37,893 nucleotides of DNA from [Clostridium] symbiosum ATCC 14940 (lineage in GTDB: Bacteria; Bacillota; Clostridia; Lachnospirales; Lachnospiraceae): assembly GCF_000466485.1 (NCBI RefSeq), contig NZ_KE992947.1, forward strand, positions 1-37,893, read 5' to 3'. The first letter of the stretch is position 1. Each line of letters opens with the position of its first letter. The translations under genes were made by a program, and so were the position numbers. The notes under the pieces were generated by a model. It was not told the origin of the DNA and did no database searches. It saw only the letters and a program-made list of their open reading frames with translations. This document shows, in pieces, positions 17,187-24,588 of the stretch.

Positions 17187-18098
17187 TTATAAATCTCCCA
17201 TCCGTATCCCGTGTGTCTTTTCCTCGTACTCTTTTTTATTTGCCGTCAGCCTGCCTGCATTTTTGTATACCGGCGCATCCTCTATCTTACCGGCAAACGG
17301 GTACTGTACATTAAAATATCTGAGTGAATTCAGGTGCTGGTCACGGCCGTACTCCCGTTTCAGCACCACACCGGAAAAATCCAGCGTCTTTGTGACCAGT
17401 GCCGGGGTCTCCGGGCATTGCAGGACAATCTGTCCTTCCGGATCTGCGATAATGGAATTTCCGCAGCAGGTTGATGCCCCAAGCTGGCCGGTACCGCATG
17501 TCCAAATATAGAACAGTTCATTCTCCAACGCCCTGGCTCTCGGTATAATCTCAGGCACATGGCGGTATTCGATCGGGTCCAGAGCCGGACAGAGAATCAG
17601 CTCTGCTCCTTTCAGCGCCAGCGTCCTGGAAATCTCGGGAAAAAACTGATCATAACATATCTGCAGCCCGACTGTAATCCCCTTCTCCTGAATTTCAAAA
17701 ATACAGTAGTCCTCCGTTTCGTTGCTGGGCGCCGATATCTCTCCGGGCCGGAACGGTACTTTTTTCCTGTACCGGCATAGTAACGTGCCGTCCGGCCCGA
17801 AAACCGGGCAGGTATTGTAGGCTTCCCCATCCTTAAGCCCCTCCGCCTTCTCCGCAAAAGTTCCCGGCACCAGATATACACGGTGTTTTTTAGCCAGACT
17901 GCTTAATAATTGAATAGCCCCGTCCTCCATGGTAATAGGGAGCTTGCTTATCCCGAACTCCACGCCGACGATTAGCTCCGGCCTGACATATCCCATCATC
18001 AGATTTTCAACCGACTCCTCAATCACTCTCAGATTTGTATCCAGGTCAGCTGTAATTGTATGCTGCATAATGGAGACATTTAAAAAACGGTTTTCCAT
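17187..18098 (-). CDS. nitrilase-superfamily carbon-nitrogen hydrolase
   Basis: The 303-residue protein belongs to the CN-hydrolase superfamily. The Glu-Lys-Cys triad is visible: E48 in VGVEFGISK, a lysine in CRYRKKVPFRPGE (about 118-130) and the nucleophile in GLQICYDQFFPE (about 161-172). These enzymes cleave amides, carbamyl groups or nitriles; the closest types by eye are formamidase/N-carbamoylase-like, and the substrate cannot be assigned. AAAGGAG precedes the ATG. It is the first gene of an operon with the YjiH-like transporter and is divergent from a MerR regulator. Confidence 0.87.
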   Translation of the reverse strand: MENRFLNVSIMQHTITADLDTNLRVIEESVENLMMGYVRPELIVGVEFGISKLPITMEDGAIQLLSSLAKKHRVYLVPGTFAEKAEGLKDGEAYNTCPVFGPDGTLLCRYRKKVPFRPGEISAPSNETEDYCIFEIQEKGITVGLQICYDQFFPEISRTLALKGAELILCPALDPIEYRHVPEIIPRARALENELFYIWTCGTGQLGASTCCGNSIIADPEGQIVLQCPETPALVTKTLDFSGVVLKREYGRDQHLNSLRYFNVQYPFAGKIEDAPVYKNAGRLTANKKEYEEKTHGIRMGDL

Positions 18099-18125
18099 AG
18101 TATTGCTCCTTTCCTTATTAACATC

Positions 18126-18156
18126 ATTTTAAGGTGTAATGCCGCTTGAATGTCAA
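18126..18156 (-). promoter_or_regulatory. nitrilase-yjiH promoter with MerR-type 19-bp spacer
   Basis: On the minus strand TTGACA (18151-18156) and TAAAAT (18126-18131) are 19 bp apart. That overlong spacing is typical of promoters activated by MerR-family proteins, which untwist the spacer. A divergent MerR gene starts about 100 bp away. No clean dyad is visible in the spacer. A shorter-spaced -10 is also readable (TTAAAA at 18 bp). Confidence 0.55.
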
Positions 18157-18252
18157 CTGTTCATAAATAAATCTTTTCTTTTATTTATCCTTGTTTTATA
18201 AGGATAAAAATGTTAAAGTTAACTTGAATGTTTAAGTATTAAGGAAGGAAAC

Positions 18253-19086
18253 ATGAGCATGAATGATAAATATACGATTGCCGATATAAGCCGTTTTCTA
18301 AATATCTCCAAATCCGCCCTCCGGTACTATGACTCGATTGGCCTGTGCAAGCCGTCCGCCAGAGACAGCCAGACCGGATACCGATATTATGAATATAACC
18401 AGTTATTTCAGCTCAATATGATTGGAAAACTAAAAAAGCTCAAACTGAGCCTGGAGCAGATCAAGGCTCACAGCAGCGCCAAAAATGTGGCTTCCCTGGA
18501 AAAGCTGCTGCTGGAACGGCGCAGCATCATAGCTGCCGAGCTGGCAGAGCTTCAGGAGCTGAACCGGCAGAATGAGGAATTGATCAATAAAATCGAACTG
18601 GCCCGGCGCAAATCCTCCTCCTTTGAGCTGCGCCGCTGTCCGGAGAGGTATCTTTACCGCATGAATATTAATTTCGCCAGCAGCGATTTATACGCCTGCA
18701 TCAAGCTTCTCTATTCTTCCTATATCCGGGATTTACACAACCGGCCTTCCTATGATAAGGGGGATATCGTGCTTGAGATTCATCAGGAAAACGTGGAAAA
18801 CGGCCATTTCCTTACTTATAACTCCATTGGCTTTTTCGTGGAGCCTTCCCCGGGCGTGGAGGGCACACGGCTTTGCGTCATCCCGGCCGGAACCTTTATC
18901 GTGGCCTGTCATGCCGGAAGCTACCAGACCATCTCAAAGACTTACCGGAAGCTGTGGAATTATATTAAGAAACAGGGGCTGACCGTCACAGGCAACTCCG
19001 TAGAAACATCTATTATCAATATCTCAATGACAAATAATCCAAAGGAGTTTGTCACGGAGATCCAAATACCGGTAGAAATGCCCTGA
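18253..19086 (+). CDS. MerR-family regulator with GyrI-like ligand domain
   Basis: The 277-residue protein has an N-terminal MerR winged HTH (YTIADISRFLNISKSALRYY, then GYRYYEYNQ; about 5-75) and a coiled-coil dimerisation helix (about 80-120). A C-terminal GyrI/BmrR-like effector domain (about 135-275) follows. AAGGAAGG lies upstream of the ATG at 18253; a second ATG at 18259 is an alternative. Being divergent from the nitrilase-yjiH operon, whose promoter has a 19-bp spacer, it is the likely activator. It ends before a bidirectional terminator. Confidence 0.9.
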   Translation: MSMNDKYTIADISRFLNISKSALRYYDSIGLCKPSARDSQTGYRYYEYNQLFQLNMIGKLKKLKLSLEQIKAHSSAKNVASLEKLLLERRSIIAAELAELQELNRQNEELINKIELARRKSSSFELRRCPERYLYRMNINFASSDLYACIKLLYSSYIRDLHNRPSYDKGDIVLEIHQENVENGHFLTYNSIGFFVEPSPGVEGTRLCVIPAGTFIVACHAGSYQTISKTYRKLWNYIKKQGLTVTGNSVETSIINISMTNNPKEFVTEIQIPVEMP

Positions 19087-19187
19087 AACGGGGACAGATG
19101 AAATAATATAAGAAGCCAAAAATCCGGGGCCTCCTGAATGCAGACTCAGGCTCCGGCCTCAGCCTTCAGACTGATTCCTGTGACACA

Positions 19188-19240
19188 CAAAAGGCTGCGG
19201 TACCTGTGACCGACATGTCACAGTGCCCACAGCCCTTTTT
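19188..19240. terminator. bidirectional terminator between merR and the ESS carrier
   Basis: A long imperfect stem pairs AAAAGGCTGCGG and CTGTGAC on the left with GTCACAG and CCACAGCCCTTTTT on the right, apex CGACAT. A-rich and T-rich flanks are present on both sides, so it can stop both converging genes. Confidence 0.8.
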
Positions 19241-19285
19241 ATGCAATTACTTCAATAACTTTAATATAACCTTCAATATAACTAA

Positions 19286-20686
19286 TTATCTGTATTTTTC
19301 CAGTTTGCGTCCGGCTACCCAGCCCTTTGTCATCCATGCCACAATCCACATAACCGCTACAATTGCAAAACAAGCGACCGTGACAATCCATGAACCGGCT
19401 GTCCCCATCGTGGTAATCAGAATCGGCGGGATAACCTGCAGGCCTATGATAATGGGACGGTTAAAGATATCTGAGATACCGGAGTCTTCTATTCCCCGGC
19501 TCTTCAGATCCGGATCCACAACGCGCTGCAGCAATACACCTGTGGCGGCAACACCGGTGGCATGTCCCCACATCATCATGTTGCGCTCAAACCAGTCTTC
19601 CTCCGATGATTTTCCGCCAATCCAGAGAAACCACAGCCATGTGGCGGCAAATCCAAGAGCACATATCACAATCAACGGAACCGCATAATTCATAACTACG
19701 GTCAGGTTCAGGGAACCGATGCCTGATATCATCAGAAAATCAGTTGCCGTTCCCTGAATGCGCTGAATGGAGCCGCGATCCACATACTTGTATGCTCCGC
19801 TCTTGTTCAAAAGTGAATTGATAATCAATCCCGCAAACAGGGAAAGACAGAATTCCGGGATGGATACTTTGTAGTTGAAAGCCGACTGTGTCCAGCCTGC
19901 AAACCAGGCGGAAGCCATATATCCAAGCCACGAGGCAAAAAGAACAATACCGAGATGGTATCCCAGCGGATCGAGGCAGATTGAAGCCACGGTCCCCTTG
20001 GAGGTTGACTTCTGGTTCTCAGGCGGTACAAGTCCGGTTCTCATATCAATCGGAAGCTCACTCGGATTTTCCACATAATGTGTATATCCCTTGCGTGTTC
20101 CCCAGTTGATAATTAAAATTCCTGTGATAATTCCTCCCACAATTCCGATGGTTGCACAGGTATATCCCAAATCCGTCATGTCGGGCACGCCAAGATCGGC
20201 CAGCGATTTCCCGACTGCAGCAGCCGTTCCGTGGCCTCCATAGAAGCCGGTGGCCATCATCAGGCCGAAATTTTCATTCAGAGCAGGATACAGCTTTGTC
20301 AGCACCGTGATCGTTACCAGCATGCCGATGCCGTACTGGAGTACGGCGATACCGGAAATATTAAAAAACATACCCATGATCTTGGATCCGGACATAGCCC
20401 CTTTCTTAGGCCTGTCCCCAATGGGCGTAGCAGCGAAAACCAGCACGATCAGAACGCTGGCGTAAGTTCCAAAGGAACTGGACAGCGGGAGAATCCTGCA
20501 TACCTCCCACGGACTTTTCGGGCCCAGTAACAGAGCCAGGACACCGGCTAAAACAGCCGGCGGGATCAATGCCTTCTGCAGACATTTTACCTTAGCCCGC
20601 AAAAATTCCCCAATCAGCAGCAGCGTTCCCATAATCGCTGCGTCAACCATCACCTGCCATATGGCAGAACTCATAGTCAATTCCAT
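19286..20686 (-). CDS. ESS/GltS-superfamily sodium-dicarboxylate-type symporter
   Basis: The roughly 466-residue membrane protein has about 11 hydrophobic segments and the ESS-family signature MMATGFYGGHGTAAAVGKSL (around residue 140). A second repeat contains MMMWGHATGVAATGVLLQR, the inverted-topology counterpart. It is a distant relative of GltS and a close paralogue of the broken carrier at 24589, but unlike the classical gltS at 34976. I chose ATG 20686 because GAGGAGGT lies 9 nt upstream; the ATG at 20695 touches the SD. It follows the LarA-like gene by about 80 nt on the same strand and likely imports its hydroxy-acid or amino-acid substrate. Confidence 0.83.
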   Translation of the reverse strand: MELTMSSAIWQVMVDAAIMGTLLLIGEFLRAKVKCLQKALIPPAVLAGVLALLLGPKSPWEVCRILPLSSSFGTYASVLIVLVFAATPIGDRPKKGAMSGSKIMGMFFNISGIAVLQYGIGMLVTITVLTKLYPALNENFGLMMATGFYGGHGTAAAVGKSLADLGVPDMTDLGYTCATIGIVGGIITGILIINWGTRKGYTHYVENPSELPIDMRTGLVPPENQKSTSKGTVASICLDPLGYHLGIVLFASWLGYMASAWFAGWTQSAFNYKVSIPEFCLSLFAGLIINSLLNKSGAYKYVDRGSIQRIQGTATDFLMISGIGSLNLTVVMNYAVPLIVICALGFAATWLWFLWIGGKSSEEDWFERNMMMWGHATGVAATGVLLQRVVDPDLKSRGIEDSGISDIFNRPIIIGLQVIPPILITTMGTAGSWIVTVACFAIVAVMWIVAWMTKGWVAGRKLEKYR

Positions 20687-20769
20687 ATAACTCATACCTC
20701 CTCACAGAAAGTCACATCAAATATGTACCAGGCTCATTAACTATAAAACCTTATTTCATTAAATCCATT

Positions 20770-22035
20770 CTATACGGCGGAATCATCGCTGCCTTCAAAC
20801 AGCTTCAGGTTCCCGTCTCTGTCAAAAGGGACCTCCATAAATCCGCTTTCCACACGAATCGGACGGCAGGCAGCATCGATAGCGGCTCCTGACATATAAA
20901 TCTCTTCCAGATGCTTTGTGTCGGGGATGATAACCATCCGGATCTCTTCCTTCTTTATTTTTCCGCACAGCTTGACACATGCCTGAAATACGGCCCTGTC
21001 ATTCTCCACCACCATCGGAAGCCGGGAGCTGTTGGGTTCCGTGGAAGTCAGTGTATTGACGTAGGTGCTGCCGAAATCAATCTGTTCATACATATGCCTG
21101 GGGATAAAGTCGGCTAATCCCATACCGTTGGCGTTTCCCTCCGATTTTTCCGTTATGTTCAGTACGCCCAGCTTTATCGTCCTGGGACCGCCCCCCGCGG
21201 CATTCGTATGGAACCGGCCCACAATGTTGGTATCCATCCCGGTTCCGCTGATCTCCTTTCCAATCTCCCCCACTATCAGCACATCGATTTCATTAAGTGC
21301 AAGTCTGGCCATCTTATTCCAGGCATCCTGCAGATAATCAGGTTCATCGGCCATAATCTCTTCTTTTCGGGAAACATGTATCTTGGCAAGTCGGCCATAA
21401 CCGTTCTCGATGGTAGAGACGCCGCAGATTACATTGAGCTGCTCCAAAGCAACGGAAGCGACGGCTATGATATTTTCCGCCATATTCTCATACCGGAGAA
21501 AATGGGTTGCTTCCGCCCCCTTCTGTTTCGCAAGACCTATGGCAAGCATCTTTACAAGACCACTTTCATAACGTCCCCGAAAGGAGGTATGGGGTTTTAC
21601 CCGGTTGAACAGAATGATCCCGTCGGCCTCACAGGCATTCTTGTCAATATATACGCCAAGTCCCTGCCTCGTGGTGCCAATCTGGTTCACCTCCATATTG
21701 GAAACAACCGGTGCGCCTATGGTTTCCTCTGTGATTCCGTACTTTTCCAGCACCAGCTCCTGCCCTCTCGCCGTCGCTCCTCCATGACTCCCCATCGATG
21801 GTACCAGAAAAGGAATGCCTCCCTTTTCCTTCACAAAAGCTACAATTGTCTTGAGCAGCGGCACATATCCGTCGATTCCGCGGCTGCCGCAGGTTATCGC
21901 GATTCTCGATCCCTTTTTAATGGGAAGATTCTTTTCCTCTAATAGTCTTTTAAGCTCCCCTTCCGGATCCTCCAGCTCCTCCCTGTTAAAAAACTGGCGT
22001 ACCCTGGCCACCCCGGGTATCTCGAAATTCTGCAA
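20770..22035 (-). CDS. LarA-like (DUF2088) nickel-pincer enzyme homologue
   Basis: The 421-residue protein belongs to the lactate racemase (LarA) fold group. Four residues stand at the spacing of LarA's active site (H108, H174, K184, H200 in L. plantarum): H84 in MGSHGGA, H149 in KPHTSFRG, K162 in GLVKML and H178 in ATHFL. LarA uses a nickel-pincer nucleotide tethered to the lysine. Homologues racemise or epimerise various 2-hydroxy acids; the substrate here is unknown. The only ordinary start is a TTG at 22035 (used here). A strong SD (AAAGGGGGAG) lies further upstream, placed for an ATA codon at 22057-22059. The larB, larC and larE cofactor genes are not in the window. It sits next to an ESS carrier. 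Confidence 0.75.
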   Translation of the reverse strand: MQNFEIPGVARVRQFFNREELEDPEGELKRLLEEKNLPIKKGSRIAITCGSRGIDGYVPLLKTIVAFVKEKGGIPFLVPSMGSHGGATARGQELVLEKYGITEETIGAPVVSNMEVNQIGTTRQGLGVYIDKNACEADGIILFNRVKPHTSFRGRYESGLVKMLAIGLAKQKGAEATHFLRYENMAENIIAVASVALEQLNVICGVSTIENGYGRLAKIHVSRKEEIMADEPDYLQDAWNKMARLALNEIDVLIVGEIGKEISGTGMDTNIVGRFHTNAAGGGPRTIKLGVLNITEKSEGNANGMGLADFIPRHMYEQIDFGSTYVNTLTSTEPNSSRLPMVVENDRAVFQACVKLCGKIKKEEIRMVIIPDTKHLEEIYMSGAAIDAACRPIRVESGFMEVPFDRDGNLKLFEGSDDSAV

Positions 22036-22099
22036 AAGCTGATTAATTTCTGTAGATATGGTAACTCCCCCTTTCTTATATTGTTACGGCAGTCAATCC

Positions 22100-22372
22100 T
22101 TAACCGGAGATCATCTCCTGCCCCGCCGAATAGGGCGCCGGAACCAGATTTCGAAAGGATTTGTTCAAAAAGTGGCTGATCTCTCCTTCCGTGGCAAATA
22201 AGAAATCAAAGGGCTTATTAAAATATCTGCAATATGCCCGGCACTCGCCCGGATAAAAACTGCCGTTCAAAACCTTACGGCTGTAATCGCTGCGACTGAC
22301 GCCTATAATTTCCCCCATGTCCTGTTCCGTGAGACGAAAAAATTCTTTTTGGCCCAACAAATTGGGATACAT
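22100..22372 (-). CDS. small HTH (XRE-like) regulator
   Basis: A 90-residue protein beginning MYPNLLGQKEFFRLTEQDMG. It contains a lambda-repressor-like HTH (LTEQDMGEIIGVSRSDYSRKV, about 13-33) and the C-terminal block YCRYFNKPFDFLFATE seen in small clostridial/phage HTH proteins. The ATG at 22372 has AAAGGAGGAG upstream; an in-frame start at 22411 would remove the promoter and is rejected. The promoter is near-perfect consensus and carries operator half-sites shared with the divergent regulator at 22518. It may be the first gene of a transcript continuing into the LarA-like gene and the ESS carrier. Confidence 0.8.
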   Translation of the reverse strand: MYPNLLGQKEFFRLTEQDMGEIIGVSRSDYSRKVLNGSFYPGECRAYCRYFNKPFDFLFATEGEISHFLNKSFRNLVPAPYSAGQEMISG

Positions 22373-22391
22373 ATGTAGCACTCCTCCTTTC

Positions 22392-22494
22392 TTGGCGTAT
22401 CGCCAAATCACAGTGTCATTATATTCTCAATTCGCCAATATGTCAAGATATCAGGGGGGATTTTGTTGACGATACGCCAACCATATGATATGAT
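22392..22494. promoter_or_regulatory. divergent promoters with repeated TTGGCG operators
   Basis: Leftward promoter: TTGACA (22441-22446), 17 bp, TATAAT (22418-22423), full consensus. Rightward promoter: TTGACG (22466-22471), 17 bp, TATGAT (22489-22494). Three related sites occur. TTGGCGTATCGCCAA is a perfect palindrome at 22392-22406, in the leftward leader. TTCGCCAATA lies inside the leftward spacer (22431-22440). GACGATACGCCAA overlaps the rightward -35 (22468-22480). Occupancy of the sites would shut both promoters. Confidence 0.8.
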
Positions 22495-22517
22495 TCAGGC
22501 GAAGGTGAGGTGTCGTA

Positions 22518-22898
22518 ATGAGTTTTACCGAAAGGTTAAAAGAAGCGAGAATTTCCGTCGGATACACACAGCAGCAGGTAGCCGATGCCATGGGGATCAC
22601 GAACAGCACTTACTGCGGCTACGAGACGGGAAAAAGGCAGCCTGATGTGGCGAAGATAAAGCAATTGGCAAAAATATTAAAAACCTCCGGTGATTTTCTT
22701 CTGGAAACCGGTTTTGTCCCTGTGGGCAGCGAGGAAGATAAGACAGATATTTCCTGCTGCCATGAAGACTACGTTGCGGATATATTTGCGAATTTCGAAC
22801 TTTTAGATAATGATTATAAGAATGTTGTGGAGAATCTGATTATCCAGCTGCTGGATATCCAGAAGAAGAATCAGCAGTCACAAACTAATAAAAAGTAA
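22518..22898 (+). CDS. XRE-family HTH regulator
   Basis: A 126-residue protein with an N-terminal lambda-repressor-type HTH (about 4-60; YTQQQVADAMGITNSTYCGY, then ETGKRQP). A short helical C-terminal region rich in acidic residues and then Gln/Asn/Lys follows. AGGTGAGG precedes the ATG. It is the likely binder of the TTGGCG palindromes in the divergent promoter region and therefore probably autoregulated. A large structured noncoding element follows its stop. Confidence 0.88.
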   Translation: MSFTERLKEARISVGYTQQQVADAMGITNSTYCGYETGKRQPDVAKIKQLAKILKTSGDFLLETGFVPVGSEEDKTDISCCHEDYVADIFANFELLDNDYKNVVENLIIQLLDIQKKNQQSQTNKK

Positions 22899-22934
22899 GC
22901 GAACTGCAAAAGTTCAGAGTTGAAATAGCCGTCA

Positions 22935-23165
22935 AATGGTCTGTGAAGGTAACATTTCAGACAGGTCTGCGCATTTGCTGCGCGGACCGTGCGAAAAGGC
23001 AGCGGCTGCAAGCATCCGGCTCATCGCGCAGCGATTTTCATTGAAGGCGGTGGCCTGTGCGCGGAGCGTGCAGGTTATCGTAAGCCGGATGCCGTAACAG
23101 TCCATGCTGTCCGAACTGTTACCCGTGGAGCAGAATAAGATAAATATTCTGCCTTCACAGCCATT
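22935..23165. ncRNA. branched structured noncoding element (candidate RNA)
   Basis: The region is closed by AATGG(T)CTGTGAAGG (22935-22949) pairing with CCTTCACAGCCATT (23152-23165): 14 pairs with a one-base bulge. Inside, in order, are four stems: GTCTGCGC/GCGCGGAC (22965-22972 with 22980-22987), GCATCCGGCT/AGCCGGATGC (23012-23021 with 23083-23092, enclosing a REP-like hairpin), GTAACAGT/ACTGTTAC (23094-23101 with 23115-23122), and CAGAAT/ATTCTG (about 23131-23151). This is a multi-branch loop. No open frame fits. Strand and transcription are unknown; it follows the XRE gene on the plus strand. Confidence 0.5.
23036..23081 (+). repeat. REP-like palindrome, copy 2
   Basis: TTTCATTGAAGGCGGTGGCC begins this copy, followed by TGTGCGCGGAGCGTGCAGG and TTATCGT. 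It lies inside the stem-loop 23012-23092 of the branched element, preceded by GCGATTTT. It has the same orientation as copy 1. Confidence 0.75.
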
Positions 23166-23237
23166 ATTCCGTGATGGTTTTTACATAAAATCCCGGGACA
23201 GGCATACAGTGCGGCGGGGGCTATCCGGCAGGCCAAG

Positions 23238-24137
23238 CTAAGCCTTTATTCCCTCTATAATTTTCCCATCCTTGCCTTCCACCACCACAAGCTCTCTCTG
23301 GGCATTCTGGTCACTGTCCTTGTACATCATCGCGTACCGCTTCGGCGGTGTTCCCGTCAGCTTTTTAAAGGTTCGGATGAAGTGTTCATTATTCCGGAAA
23401 CCTACATTTTCTCCAACCTCCTGGACCCGCATCCCGTTTCGAAGCAAAGACCTGGCTTTCAAAATCCGGCAGTTGATGACATAATCCATCAGGCTGAACC
23501 CGGTGCCTTCTTTAAAAATATGGCACAGGTGGTATTTACTCATATAAAATGCATCGGCAATAGACTGGGTCGTCATGGCCTCCCCCAGATGTTCCTGTAT
23601 ATAGGTAAGGATCGGCGCCACCTTATCGAGACTAGGATTTGTATGTACCTCCCCGTCCTCGGCCTCATTGAAATGCGAAAAACAGGTCAGCAAAAAGGTC
23701 AGCAATGTGATCGTCTGTCTGATATCCCCGCCAAACTCATTTCCGAAATCCTCGGCAAGCTTGCCATACAGACTTTCCAGATATTTTGTGGCCTCCTCCG
23801 TCAGCGTCGCGACCAGGCCGGAGCGCTTGCTTCTCGCCTGGAAATTACTCTGAAGGGAGGAAAATTCGTGCAGCATTTCTGATGAAATATGAAAAACCAT
23901 ACAGCGGTACTCTTCGTTGGCAACACTCCGGTGGAGAATCGATGAATCGATCAAAAAAAGCTGTCCCCTGTACAGGGGAAACACCTCCGGTTCAAGAAAA
24001 AATACGCCTTCCCCAGCGATACACAGCACAATCTCAATGTCCTCATGAAAATGGGGACGATCCATGGAGTAGGTGTCATTCTTGCTGATATGTACCTCAT
24101 ATTGACATTGTATCATTCCGCCACTTGCTCCTCTCAT
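23238..24137 (-). CDS. AraC-family regulator with cupin sensor
   Basis: A 299-residue regulator. The N-terminal cupin (about 20-100; PHFHEDIEIVLCIAGEG) would bind a small molecule. The C-terminal double HTH (about 190-285) shows MTTQSIADAFYMSKYHLCHI and VGENVGFRNNEHFIRTFKKL. The start is uncertain: ATG 24137 has a poor SD, while ATG 24116 (GAGAGGAG about 11 nt upstream) fits equally. It is divergent from the broken carrier/dehydrogenase pair across about 450 bp of AT-rich DNA with repeated words, so it probably once controlled them. Confidence 0.88.
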   Translation of the reverse strand: MRGASGGMIQCQYEVHISKNDTYSMDRPHFHEDIEIVLCIAGEGVFFLEPEVFPLYRGQLFLIDSSILHRSVANEEYRCMVFHISSEMLHEFSSLQSNFQARSKRSGLVATLTEEATKYLESLYGKLAEDFGNEFGGDIRQTITLLTFLLTCFSHFNEAEDGEVHTNPSLDKVAPILTYIQEHLGEAMTTQSIADAFYMSKYHLCHIFKEGTGFSLMDYVINCRILKARSLLRNGMRVQEVGENVGFRNNEHFIRTFKKLTGTPPKRYAMMYKDSDQNAQRELVVVEGKDGKIIEGIKA

Positions 24138-24588
24138 TTCTACTTCTTACAGTCTATCGACTTCTGTTCTCCGATACAAGTACTTTTCTTTTTCAACACA
24201 AGATACATCATTAAATAGGCAATTTTTTTACAAAAATGACAGATTTCAAGCGCAATAACTGCACTATCTTATGTTTTTATTGTCTTTTTCTGCCATTGAA
24301 AATTCCATGCCTTCCACTTTCTGCGTCAGCCATTTTATTACAATTGCACTATCAGTTCCAGCAAAAGATGATATATTCCACTAATTTTTCTTATATTGCA
24401 TTTATTTTTATTTTTTCTACCTTAATATTATATGAATTTTATGGCAAATCCCAACAGCAAGATACATCAGTTTTATCCTAAGCAAATGCAGGTATTTGCA
24501 GATGAAAGATGATATAAATAAATCATAAAGTTGATGCGCAAAAACTTAAAAACACACAGGGGATATTAATTAAATGGGAGGTAACATT
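24138..24588. promoter_or_regulatory. AT-rich divergent control region with repeated words
   Basis: No gene is seen. AAGATACATCA occurs at 24200-24210 and 24459-24469 in direct orientation. AAAGATGATATA occurs at 24364-24375 and 24505-24516. A dyad GCAAAT-N6-ATTTGC lies at 24482-24499. Distal direct repeats near each of two divergent starts suit an AraC-type regulator that loops DNA. This is inference from spacing only. Confidence 0.4.

Noticed and set aside
24236-24481. 81-codon plus-strand frame in the AraC control region
   Set aside because: No SD, AT-driven Phe/Leu/Ile-rich composition and overlap with repeated operator-like words.
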